From Anaerolineae bacterium (lineage in GTDB: Bacteria > Chloroflexota > Anaerolineae > Epilineales > JAHCIE01): a stretch of DNA of 9,979 nt. Positions within the stretch are counted from its first letter, which is position 1, and every line of letters starts with the position of its first letter. The position numbers and the translations under genes are program-made. Below are positions 1 through 7,260 of this stretch, one piece after another. The notes below the pieces were generated by a model that searched no databases, was not told the DNA's origin, and saw nothing but the letters and a program-made list of their open reading frames with translations. The stretch lies in contig JAHCIE010000095.1 of NCBI GenBank assembly GCA_026129385.1, forward strand, positions 1 to 9,979, read 5' to 3'.

Positions 1-21
1 ATCGCCGAGAGCCGACCGCAT

Positions 22-67
22 TAAAAAAGTCCGCGGGCGCCGGCCGTGGAGGCTCGCGACGCCCGCG
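22..67 (-). terminator. Intrinsic terminator of the sigma factor gene
   Basis: A perfect 8-bp G/C stem (CGCGGGCG at 32-39 with CGCCCGCG at 60-67, loop of 20 nt) is followed on the minus strand by a run of six T (the A run at 23-28). It starts about 20 nt beyond the stop codon of the minus-strand sigma gene. Stem plus U-tract is the textbook Rho-independent layout. The loop is longer than usual, which slightly lowers confidence. Confidence 0.7.
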
Positions 68-88
68 ATAAGTGTGTGCGTGGAGGAA

Positions 89-1075
<987 letters not shown>

Positions 1076-1502
1076 CGAGGTGGAGGATGCGCTGCGCCAC
1101 CTGTACGACTTCCCCTACCTCGGCGAGCACGCCCTGGCGCACCTGACCGTCGTAGCGACGGCCGCGGCCACGCGGGCCGACGGGCGGGCCACCGTCATCG
1201 ATCGCGGCCAGGCGCTGCGGGACGTGCTAATACGTCACATCGAGCGGCTGCGGCCCTCAGGCGCTGAGCCGAAGGGCGACACGGTCGCCGGCCGCCGCGA
1301 GTGGCATGCCTACCTGGTGCTCAAGGAAAGCTACGTCGACGACATTCCGACGCGGGACACGATGAACCGCCTGCTGCTGAGTGAGGGAACCTATAACCGC
1401 ACCCGGCGGCAGGCGCTACGTGGCGTGGCGCGCTCCCTCGCCGAGGAGGAAAGCGCACCGAGCGCAACGCCCCCAGCGGGTCAGGCAGGCCGGCGAGCCT
1501 AA
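1076..1502 (+). pseudogene. 3' fragment of a Chloroflexota HTH-type protein (5' end missing at junction)
   Basis: About 141 residues of open frame with TAA at 1500-1502. The upstream part of the same frame (from 864) is only the antisense shadow of the sigma gene, so the native start is lost at the junction. The real protein begins around REVEDALRHL. A segment with YLGEHALAHL follows, then RREWHAYLVLKESYVDDIPT. Near the end is a likely helix-turn-helix, LLLSEGTYNRTRRQALRGVA, in which SEGTYNRTRR resembles the recognition helix of sigma-like or LuxR-like DNA-binding domains. From memory, similar C-termini (REW..YLIL....ISEGTFNRTRR) occur in uncharacterised Chloroflexota proteins associated with ATPase genes. 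No function can be assigned. It may be intact in the source genome and appear broken only because the contig is chimeric. Confidence 0.6.
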
Positions 1503-1691
1503 GGGAGAGCAACGCAGCCTGCCGAAAGCCTGTCAGACCTGCCCCTCGCCTGGCTTTGACGCCTCAGCAAGTCCTCACCTGCTTGATCTCAACCTTCGCG
1601 CCTCGATCTGGCGGCTTTTGGCGGCCCAATGGCTGGCGCTGGCAGTCGCGCCGTGGTGTACTGGCCTCAGAGACAACGTCCACCCTGGCAC

Positions 1692-1696
1692 GGAGG
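1692..1696 (+). promoter_or_regulatory. Ribosome binding site deciding the methyltransferase start
   Basis: GGAGG lies 5 nt upstream of the ATG at 1702. The frame is open far further upstream (to 1381), where it overlaps the preceding gene, so this site is what fixes the start. The 199 bp between 1503 and 1701 show no other gene and no convincing promoter. Confidence 0.7.
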
Positions 1697-1701
1697 TCAT
1701 C

Positions 1702-2514
1702 ATGGACAGCCTGTACAACACGGATTGGAAATGGGCCGCCCTGCGCGGCATACTGCACAGCGTGGGGCGCACCAGCGACGGCATCGCCCTGGGGCTGGAG
1801 CGCGGCTTCGATTCCGGCGAGTCAATGGAGTACATCTATCGCAATCAGCCGAGCGGGCGCTGGGGCATCGGCTGGCTGGCCGACTGGCTGTACCTTCAGC
1901 AAATAGGGTGTCGCGGGCTGCGCGGGCGCAAGCGGCAGCTGCAAGACGCGCTACGCGAGACTATCGCCGCTAACCGCGTCGCCGGTCAGGCCACCCATAT
2001 TCTCGACGTGGCGGCCGGCCCGGCCGACTACCTGCTGGAGGTGTTTGCCGACGACGGCGGCGATGACCTGTCAGCCGAGTGCCGCGACCTGGACACGGCT
2101 GGGCTGGCACGCGGTCGACAGCGGGGTGCGGCGCTAGCCTCGCGGGTGCGCTATATTCGCGCCGACGCCTCGACCTCGGCCGCCTTCGCCGCCCTCACTC
2201 CCACGCCCAACGTCGCTATCGTATCGGGCTTCTACGAGATTCTGCTCAGCGACGAGCAGGTGCGCCGCTCGCTGCGGCTCATCGCCGGCGCGCTGCGGCC
2301 CGGCAGCACGCTCATCTTCACCACCCAGGTGCAGCATCCCCAGTTGGAGATGATCGCCCACGTGTGCAACAACCGCTACGGAGAGCCGTGGCTGATGAAG
2401 CTGCGCGCCGCCGAGATGGTGGCGGCCTGGGCAGCCGAGGCAGGCTTCGTCGATCCCCGCACGCGAATTGAGCCCCTCGGCCTGTTCACGGTAACGACCG
2501 CGCGACGGGCATGA
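1702..2514 (+). CDS. Class I SAM-dependent methyltransferase, Methyltransf_20 (PF12147)-like
   Basis: A 270-residue protein. The N-terminal third carries the conserved block EYIYRNQPSGRWGIGWLADW followed by YLQQIGCRGLRGRKRQLQ (about residues 43-81). I associate this block with the putative methyltransferase family PF12147, known as the C-terminal half of E. coli YnbC, where it is fused to an alpha/beta hydrolase. Residues 100-110 hold the SAM-binding motif I, ILDVAAGPADY. A motif with SGFYEILLSD and a late RPGSTLIFTTQ strand complete a Rossmann-type methyltransferase fold. No hydrolase domain is attached and none is adjacent in the window, so this is a stand-alone form. It has no signal peptide and should be cytoplasmic. 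In YnbC-type loci the family sits next to phospholipid-synthesis genes, which hints at a lipid substrate, but nothing here shows the substrate. The next gene, zwf, has its own promoter, so the two are probably separate units. Confidence 0.8.
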   Translation: MDSLYNTDWKWAALRGILHSVGRTSDGIALGLERGFDSGESMEYIYRNQPSGRWGIGWLADWLYLQQIGCRGLRGRKRQLQDALRETIAANRVAGQATHILDVAAGPADYLLEVFADDGGDDLSAECRDLDTAGLARGRQRGAALASRVRYIRADASTSAAFAALTPTPNVAIVSGFYEILLSDEQVRRSLRLIAGALRPGSTLIFTTQVQHPQLEMIAHVCNNRYGEPWLMKLRAAEMVAAWAAEAGFVDPRTRIEPLGLFTVTTARRA

Positions 2515-2523
2515 TTCGCCCAT

Positions 2524-2552
2524 TTGGCCCCGTGCGTCGCAAAGGCTACAAT
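2524..2552 (+). promoter_or_regulatory. Sigma-70 type promoter for zwf-opcA
   Basis: TTGGCC at 2524-2529 (4 of 6 matches to TTGACA) and TACAAT at 2547-2552 (5 of 6 to TATAAT) are separated by 17 bp. The site lies in the 67-bp gap before zwf, leaving a leader of roughly 20-25 nt that contains the AAGGGG ribosome binding site. Confidence 0.6.
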
Positions 2553-2581
2553 CTAAGGGAGCCTTCGCACTAAGGGGATCC

Positions 2582-4129
2582 ATGGACATAGCCCACTTCA
2601 CTGGTCTGGACGAGAATCCGCTGCTGGCCGGGCTGCGCCTGACGCGCACCCCGGAACCCGCCATCATGGTCATCTTCGGCGCGTCCGGCGACCTGACCCA
2701 GCGCAAGCTCATGCCAGCCCTCTACAACCTGACGCGAGAGGGCCTACTGCCGGCCCAGTTCGTCGTCGTCGGCGTGGCGCGCACCGAGATGGACGACACA
2801 GCCTTCCGCGCCAAGATGCACGCGGCGGTTGTCGAGCATTCGCGTAGCGGCGACCCGACCCCGATCGTCTGGGAGAGCTTCGCCAACCGCCTGTTCTACC
2901 TGCCACTCAAGACCTACGACGACACGCCATCATACGATGCGCTTAGCGCCCGGCTCGCCGAATTGGACACCCGGTTCGGCGTGGGGGGCAACCGACTCTT
3001 CTACCTCTCTACGCCACCCAGCGTCGCCGGCGAAATCATCGATGGCCTGGACCATGCCAGGCTGGCCAACACGAGCAATGGCTGGCGGCGCATCATTGTT
3101 GAGAAGCCCTTCGGCTACGACATTGACTCGTCACGCGCATTGAACGGCCAACTCCTGCGCGTCTTCAGCGAGGACGAGGTATTCCGCATTGACCACTACC
3201 TCGGCAAGGAGACCGTTCAGAACCTCCTTGTCTTACGCTTCGCCAATGCCATCTTCGAGCCGATCTGGAATCATCGTTATGTCGACCATGTTCAGATTAC
3301 AGTCGCTGAGCAGGTGGGGGTCGAGGAGCGTGGCGGCTATTACGATGGAGCGGGCGCGCTACGCGATATCATCCAGAACCACGGTCTGCAGCTCCTGTCG
3401 CTGACGGCGATGGAGCCGCCTATCGACTTCGACGCGCGCCAGGTACGCGACGAGAAGCTGAAAGTCCTGCTATCAGTGCGGATGCCTGGGCCTGTCGAGG
3501 CAGCGCGCCAGACCGTGCGCGGCCAATATACAGCCGGTATCATCGGCGGCGCGCCAGCGCCTGGCTACGGCGAGGAACCAGGCGTCAAGCCTGCATCGAC
3601 GACCGAGACCTATGTGGCAATGCAGCTAGAGCTTGAAACGTGGCGCTGGGCGGGTGTGCCCTTCTACCTGCGCACCGGCAAGCGTCTGCCCAAGCGCGCC
3701 ACAGAGATCGCCATCGAGTTTCGCTCGCCCCCCCTCATCCTGTTTCCCACCGCCAGCCTCGGCAGCGTACGCCCCAACCTGCTCGTCATCAACATTCAGC
3801 CTGACGAAGGGGTGAGCATTCGCTTCGAAGCCAAGGTACCGGGCCAGACCATGTGGATGCGGCCCGTGTACATGGATTTCCGTTACGGCGCGACCTTCGC
3901 CGAGCAGCAACCAGAAGCCTATGAGCGCCTCATCCTTGATGCGCTGCTCGGCGATGCGACGCTGTTCACCCGCGCCGACGAGGTTGAAGCGCAATGGCAG
4001 ATCATTCAGCCCATTCTAGACGGCTGGCAGCACGCACCGCCACCCGAAGGCTACCCGGCCGGTAGTTGGGGACCAGCGAGGGCCGATGCCTTCATCGAAG
4101 CCGGCCGGCGGCGCTGGCGGCGCTTATAG
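2582..4129 (+). CDS. zwf: Glucose-6-phosphate 1-dehydrogenase
   Basis: Oxidises glucose 6-phosphate to 6-phosphogluconolactone with NADP+ (or NAD+), the entry step of the oxidative pentose phosphate pathway, in the cytoplasm. At 515 residues it is full length. The nucleotide-binding motif FGASGDLTQRKLMPALYNL starts at residue 32. EKPFGYD lies at 174-180, with the substrate-contacting Lys at 175. The signature RIDHYLGKE lies at 202-210, with phosphate-binding His205. QNHGLQLL follows, with His267 at the position of the catalytic base in the Leuconostoc enzyme. Downstream are YLRTGKRLPKR and a C-terminal GDATLFTRADEVE. The ATG at 2582 is preceded by AAGGGG and the N-terminal extension is of ordinary length. 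opcA follows 21 bp later on the same strand, giving the classic zwf-opcA pair. Confidence 0.97.
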   Translation: MDIAHFTGLDENPLLAGLRLTRTPEPAIMVIFGASGDLTQRKLMPALYNLTREGLLPAQFVVVGVARTEMDDTAFRAKMHAAVVEHSRSGDPTPIVWESFANRLFYLPLKTYDDTPSYDALSARLAELDTRFGVGGNRLFYLSTPPSVAGEIIDGLDHARLANTSNGWRRIIVEKPFGYDIDSSRALNGQLLRVFSEDEVFRIDHYLGKETVQNLLVLRFANAIFEPIWNHRYVDHVQITVAEQVGVEERGGYYDGAGALRDIIQNHGLQLLSLTAMEPPIDFDARQVRDEKLKVLLSVRMPGPVEAARQTVRGQYTAGIIGGAPAPGYGEEPGVKPASTTETYVAMQLELETWRWAGVPFYLRTGKRLPKRATEIAIEFRSPPLILFPTASLGSVRPNLLVINIQPDEGVSIRFEAKVPGQTMWMRPVYMDFRYGATFAEQQPEAYERLILDALLGDATLFTRADEVEAQWQIIQPILDGWQHAPPPEGYPAGSWGPARADAFIEAGRRRWRRL

Positions 4130-4134
4130 CCCGA

Positions 4135-4143
4135 GGGGAGGAG
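4135..4143 (+). promoter_or_regulatory. Ribosome binding site of opcA
   Basis: GGGGAGGAG in the 21-bp gap between zwf and opcA, 7 nt before the ATG at 4151. This strong site supports translation of opcA from the zwf transcript. Confidence 0.7.
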
Positions 4144-4150
4144 CCTGGCG

Positions 4151-5275
4151 ATGCTAGAGGAGACTCGGCGCGTGACGCCTGCCGACGTGGAAGATGAGCT
4201 GGCTGCCCTGCGGCGGAGCATGGTCGGCCATGCCGACAGCCCCGCTACGCTAGCCGCGTCCGTGCACAATCTGGTGGTCATTCCCCGTGATCCTGTCGGT
4301 GATCTGACCGCGACCCTTGCCAGCGTGATCGACAGTCACCCCGGCCGCGTGATCGTCCTCGAAGGCGGCGCGGCCGAGGCGGATACGCTGGAAGCCGAGG
4401 TCGCCGCGCTGCGCGTGCACGCCCGGCGACCCGCATATGCCGAGTATGTCGCCATCGAGGCCAGAGGACGCCCGGCCGCCTATCTACCCGAACTGGCGCT
4501 GCCCCTGCTCGTCTCCTCAGTGCCCACCATCCTGTGGTGGGCAGGCCCGCCGCCGTGGCAGGACCCCTCGTTCGCGCGGCTAGCGACACTGGCCGACCGC
4601 GTGATCGTCGATACGGGACGCTCGGTCGACGGCCTTGCTGATCTGAGCCACCTGGCTCGTCTGTCGAGCGAGGGCGGCCGCTGGGAAGGCCTGGGTGACC
4701 TCAATTGGGCGCGCCTCACCCCCTGGCGGCAGCTGGCAGCCCAATTCTTCGACATTCCACTGACCCGACCGCTGCTGAACCGCATCGATCAGATCCACGT
4801 CTTCTACGGAACCGACGGCGCGCCGGTCCGACCGCTGTTGTACGTCGGTTGGCTCGCCAGTCGGTTGCGGTGGGAGTTGGAGCACGTTGCGAGGGGCGAC
4901 GGCGTCTGGAAGATCAGCTATCGCCACGGCGCGCGCTCGATCCAGGTGAGCCTGGTGGCCGATCCATCCTTTGCCGACTTGCCGGGCGCCATCACGAGCA
5001 TCCGGCTCGCCGCGCATAGCCCCACCCCGGCCACCTTTACCGTGCAGCGGATGGATGACCGGCTATGCCTGAAGGCGGAGGCCGTCACAGGCGCTGCACT
5101 CCTGGGGTCACGCATCGTGGAGATGCCCGAACTGGATGACGCTGATCTGCTGCGCGACGAGATGGCGCGCGTCTACCGCAATGCGGTCTACCACGCCGCG
5201 CTGCGCGAGGCGGCGGCGATCGTCCGCCAGGCCGAGGGAGAAGCTCGAAGTTTGAGATTAGGGATTGGAGAGTAG
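4151..5275 (+). CDS. opcA: Glucose-6-phosphate dehydrogenase assembly protein OpcA
   Basis: OpcA is a non-enzymatic partner needed for full activity and redox control of glucose-6-phosphate dehydrogenase in cyanobacteria and actinobacteria. The protein has 374 residues, in the usual range. Recognisable features are the hydrophobic stretch with LPLLVSSVPTILWWAGPPP (about 117-135), where LWW is characteristic, and the block DLNWARLTPWRQLAAQFFD (183-201), matching the family core RL.PWR...A..FD. It lies directly behind zwf with a strong ribosome binding site, so co-expression is nearly certain. The last residues, SLRLGIGE, and the stop TAG at 5273-5275 are supplied by a 7-bp tandem repeat array rather than conserved sequence. 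The end therefore overlaps the 3' end of the opposite-strand kinase gene by 18 bp. Confidence 0.92.
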   Translation: MLEETRRVTPADVEDELAALRRSMVGHADSPATLAASVHNLVVIPRDPVGDLTATLASVIDSHPGRVIVLEGGAAEADTLEAEVAALRVHARRPAYAEYVAIEARGRPAAYLPELALPLLVSSVPTILWWAGPPPWQDPSFARLATLADRVIVDTGRSVDGLADLSHLARLSSEGGRWEGLGDLNWARLTPWRQLAAQFFDIPLTRPLLNRIDQIHVFYGTDGAPVRPLLYVGWLASRLRWELEHVARGDGVWKISYRHGARSIQVSLVADPSFADLPGAITSIRLAAHSPTPATFTVQRMDDRLCLKAEAVTGAALLGSRIVEMPELDDADLLRDEMARVYRNAVYHAALREAAAIVRQAEGEARSLRLGIGE

Positions 5276-5286
5276 AGATTGGAGGG
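5252..5286. repeat. Array A: five degenerate 7-bp units at a convergent gene end
   Basis: Five consecutive heptamers in exact register starting at 5252, 5259, 5266, 5273 and 5280, with consensus TDGRGAK (for example TTGAGAT, TAGGGAT, TGGAGAG). No inverted second arm is seen nearby, unlike the other three arrays. The array contains the stop codons of both opcA (plus) and the kinase gene (minus). It has no U-tract hairpin of the intrinsic terminator kind. Confidence 0.8.
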
Positions 5287-5917
5287 GCAGTCGTGCCTGA
5301 TACAGTCCCTCCGTCAATGCGGCTCGGACAAGGGCCGCGACTTCGTTGACGGCGTGGGGGTCGGCGGGAAAGTGGCGCGCCCCCGTATCCACTGTCACCA
5401 CGGGGCAGGCCTGGTAATGCTCAAAGAAGCGGTCGTAAGCCACTGACAGCCGCGCGATGTAGGCGGGGTCCATGTTGCGCTCGTAGGGACGATCGCGAAA
5501 GGCGATGCGACTCATCAGCGTGTCCAGGTCGGCCCGCAGGTAGACCACGACGTCAGGAACGCGAATCTGTTCGGCGAGCGCGTGATGAACGTTTTCGTAG
5601 AGCGCCAGCTCGTCGCCCTCGAGGTTCAGCTCCGCGAACAGGCGGTCCTTGGCGAAGATATAGTCACTGACGAGATGTCCCTCGGCCAGACCGCGCGGCA
5701 CTTCCGTCTTTTGGTGATGGTAGCGGCTGAGGAGGAAGAACAACTGGGTCTGGAAGGCATAGCGGGCGCGGTCGGCGTAGAAGGCGGCCAGAAAGGGGTT
5801 CTCCTCGAAGACTTCGAGGAGAACCGTGCCCCCAAACTGCGGTTGGAGCAGGCGCGTCAGAGTGGTCTTCCCGACCCCAATGGGGCCTTCTATGGCAATG
5901 AAGCGGGGGGATTCCAT
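5258..5917 (-). CDS. Deoxynucleoside kinase (dNK / deoxyadenosine-deoxyguanosine kinase family)
   Basis: Phosphorylates a deoxynucleoside to its 5'-monophosphate with a nucleoside triphosphate, a salvage step for DNA precursors in the cytoplasm. The 219 residues match the family length. Walker A is GPIGVGKT (residues 11-18). FEENPFL (37-43) holds the conserved Glu. SDYIFAKDRLFAELNL (84-99) corresponds to the region of the DRS substrate motif, here KDR. RDRPYER (141-147) is the arginine-rich LID. The base specificity cannot be read from this. The ATG at 5917 is chosen because Walker A normally begins near residue 10. The frame stays open to 6001, but that extension is encoded by a repeat array, and no good ribosome binding site precedes either start. 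The C-terminal LLSNP is encoded by array A. It lies 140 nt downstream of tatC on the same strand. Confidence 0.9.
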   Translation of the reverse strand: MESPRFIAIEGPIGVGKTTLTRLLQPQFGGTVLLEVFEENPFLAAFYADRARYAFQTQLFFLLSRYHHQKTEVPRGLAEGHLVSDYIFAKDRLFAELNLEGDELALYENVHHALAEQIRVPDVVVYLRADLDTLMSRIAFRDRPYERNMDPAYIARLSVAYDRFFEHYQACPVVTVDTGARHFPADPHAVNEVAALVRAALTEGLYQARLPLQSLLSNP

Positions 5918-5953
5918 GAGGGTGCGTTCTTCGTGGTGAAGCAGCCTGACACT

Positions 5954-6025
5954 TCGGTGAAACGTGAAACGTGATGCGTGAGCTACTTCGAGAGTTCTCA
6001 TGCATCACGTTTCACGCATCAGTTA
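5954..6025. repeat. Array B: inverted pair of 7-bp repeat runs between tatC and the kinase gene
   Basis: The left arm has units of consensus AACGTGA at 5954, 5961, 5968 and 5975 (TCGGTGA, AACGTGA twice, TGCGTGA). The right arm has units of the complementary word at 5998, 6005, 6012 and 6019 (TCATGCA, TCACGTT, TCACGCA, TCAGTTA). Residues 5957-5982 pair with 5997-6022 at 22 of 26 positions, including an unbroken 15-bp core, leaving a 14-nt loop. The rest of the 140-bp gap (5918-6057) shows no gene. There is no T run after the stem on either strand. Confidence 0.85.
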
Positions 6026-6057
6026 CCAGAACAAGGACCATTAGCCAGCGGACCGTC

Positions 6058-6810
6058 TTACCCACTCGTAGTCGGCAGCGCCGCCTCCGCCTGCTGGCGA
6101 GCATAGATACGGTCAGCCAGGCGGACACTAATCTCGAACAGGGCCACCATAGGCGCCATGATCATCATCGGCGCAACGATGGGATCGGCCACCGGCGTGA
6201 TAATCTCGGCGAAGACGAACATCACGAAATAGGCGACGCGGCGCTGCTTGCGTAGCGTCTGCGGCGTGAGCAGGCCCAGGTGCACCAAAGCGAGGATGAC
6301 CACCGGCGTCTCGAAGGCCAGCCCCCATGACAGCAACAAGAACACCACCAGGGAAACGTAGGAGTTAGCGGTCGGCAAGTACTCCAGTTCCGATCCCATC
6401 ATACCGATGAGAACATGGAACGTCGCCGGCAGGCTCAGGTAGCCCAGGAATGTGCCAAACAGGAACAGGCCCACCATGGCCAGCAAGCCCGGGACCATGA
6501 ACTTGCGCTCGTGGTCCGTCAGGCCCGGCATGATGAACATGATAGCCTGCCACGCCAGGAAGGGCGCGGCCAGAACGATGCCGCCGTACAAAGCGACCTT
6601 CCAGCGCACGATGAAGCCATCCATCGGACCGAAGACCACAAACTTGTCGATATATTCACTCGCCGGCGAACGGAGCAGCTCCAAAATCTGGTTGCTGAAG
6701 ATGTAGCAGATAACCGTGGTGACAAGAATCGCGATGATACTTTTGATCAGCCGCGATCGCAGCTCATCCAGGTGCTCGATGATGGTCATCCGCGCTTCAT
6801 TGTCCGCCAT
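6058..6810 (-). CDS. tatC: Twin-arginine translocase subunit TatC
   Basis: Polytopic membrane protein that binds the twin-arginine signal peptide and nucleates the Tat pore for export of folded proteins. The 250 residues match the family. The N-terminus MTIIEHLDELRSRLI (8-22) is the cytoplasmic segment conserved in TatC. It is followed by hydrophobic segments at about 22-40, 72-95, 105-128, 152-178, 193-206 and 210-228, consistent with six membrane spans. MPGLTDHERK (94-103) is the conserved signal-peptide binding loop with His-Glu-Arg. FETPVVILAL carries the conserved membrane Glu167. The start is ATG at 6808-6810, 6 nt after the tatA stop, with AAGGGC inside the tatA end as a weak ribosome binding site. 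This is a tatA-tatC operon without a tatB-like gene in view. Confidence 0.96.
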   Translation of the reverse strand: MADNEARMTIIEHLDELRSRLIKSIIAILVTTVICYIFSNQILELLRSPASEYIDKFVVFGPMDGFIVRWKVALYGGIVLAAPFLAWQAIMFIMPGLTDHERKFMVPGLLAMVGLFLFGTFLGYLSLPATFHVLIGMMGSELEYLPTANSYVSLVVFLLLSWGLAFETPVVILALVHLGLLTPQTLRKQRRVAYFVMFVFAEIITPVADPIVAPMMIMAPMVALFEISVRLADRIYARQQAEAALPTTSG

Positions 6811-6816
6811 GTTCGA

Positions 6817-7077
6817 CTAGCCCTTAGGCGCGTCGGTCGGCTCGGCGGCCACGCCGTTGTCGGTCGTGGCGACAGGCGGCTGCGCGGGGGGGGCAATCTG
6901 GGGCGGCGGGGCTTGCGTTTCGCCGCTGGCCGCATCCGTCAGTTCGCGGCCCGCCGACTTGAACTCGTTGATAGCCTCTCCCAACGAGCGGCCCAACTCC
7001 GGCAGCCGCTTGGGGCCAAAAATCAAGAACGCAACCATCACGATGATCAGAATGTGAAGCGGTTGAATCCCAAACAT
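6817..7077 (-). CDS. tatA: Sec-independent translocase subunit TatA
   Basis: Small membrane protein that oligomerises with TatC to form the Tat pore. It has 86 residues: one N-terminal membrane helix (about 4-20, IQPLHILIIVMVAFLIF), the hinge FGPKRLPELGRSLG (20-33) with the invariant FGP, an amphipathic helix to about 47, and a Pro/Ala-rich soluble tail. The ATG at 7075-7077 is fixed by AAGGAG 6 nt upstream and by the position of the membrane helix. The frame stays open further upstream only as chance sequence. A single TatA/B protein with TatC is the minimal arrangement also known from Gram-positive bacteria. No separate TatB is visible. Confidence 0.95.
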   Translation of the reverse strand: MFGIQPLHILIIVMVAFLIFGPKRLPELGRSLGEAINEFKSAGRELTDAASGETQAPPPQIAPPAQPPVATTDNGVAAEPTDAPKG

Positions 7078-7131
7078 GGTCTCTCCTTCCACCTCCATCA
7101 CGCACGTCATTGCCCGCGTCAACTGCCAACA

Positions 7132-7140
7132 ATTATACCA
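7132..7140 (-). promoter_or_regulatory. Extended -10 promoter for tatA-tatC
   Basis: On the minus strand the sequence reads TGGTATAAT, a perfect TATAAT with the TGn extension. No good -35 hexamer lies 16-18 bp upstream, as is common for extended -10 promoters. That upstream segment is made of 7-bp repeat units of array C. The leader to the tatA ATG would be about 45-50 nt. Confidence 0.6.
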
Positions 7141-7143
7141 CAC

Positions 7144-7257
7144 ATGGCAAATGGCCGATAGCGAATGGCGCATGGTCACATGGCCGAGAGCAGGACAGGC
7201 TCCGCCATCCGCCATTCGCTACCCGCCATCGGCTATCGACCACCAGCTACCCGCCTT
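7144..7257. repeat. Array C: inverted pair of 7-bp repeat runs between the DUF1501 gene and tatA
   Basis: The left arm has five units at 7144, 7151, 7158, 7165 and 7172, consensus ATGGCNR (ATGGCAA, ATGGCCG, ATAGCGA and so on). After a 23-bp spacer, the right arm has eight units at 7202, 7209, 7216, 7223, 7230, 7237, 7244 and 7251, consensus CCGCCAT with variants such as TCGCTAC. The reverse complement of the left arm aligns in register with the first five right-arm units at about 26 of 35 positions. The array fills the gap up to 3 bp before the stop codon of the DUF1501 gene. Confidence 0.85.
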
Positions 7258-7260
7258 CGA

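Noticed and set aside
1484..1523. Possible hairpin (GGCAGGC with GCCTGCC) at the end of the HTH protein fragment
   Set aside because: Only 7 bp with a 26-nt loop and no T run, in G/C-rich DNA where this is expected by chance.
1556..1589. TTGACG as a -35 box for the methyltransferase gene
   Set aside because: No acceptable -10 hexamer lies 16-18 bp downstream.
1381..1701. Upstream extension of the methyltransferase frame
   Set aside because: It overlaps the preceding gene in another frame, shows no family match, and a good ribosome binding site precedes the ATG at 1702.
5918..6001. Longer N-terminus for the deoxynucleoside kinase starting at 6001
   Set aside because: The extra 28 residues are encoded by repeat array B and its flank. 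The family places the Walker A motif about ten residues from the start, which fits the ATG at 5917.
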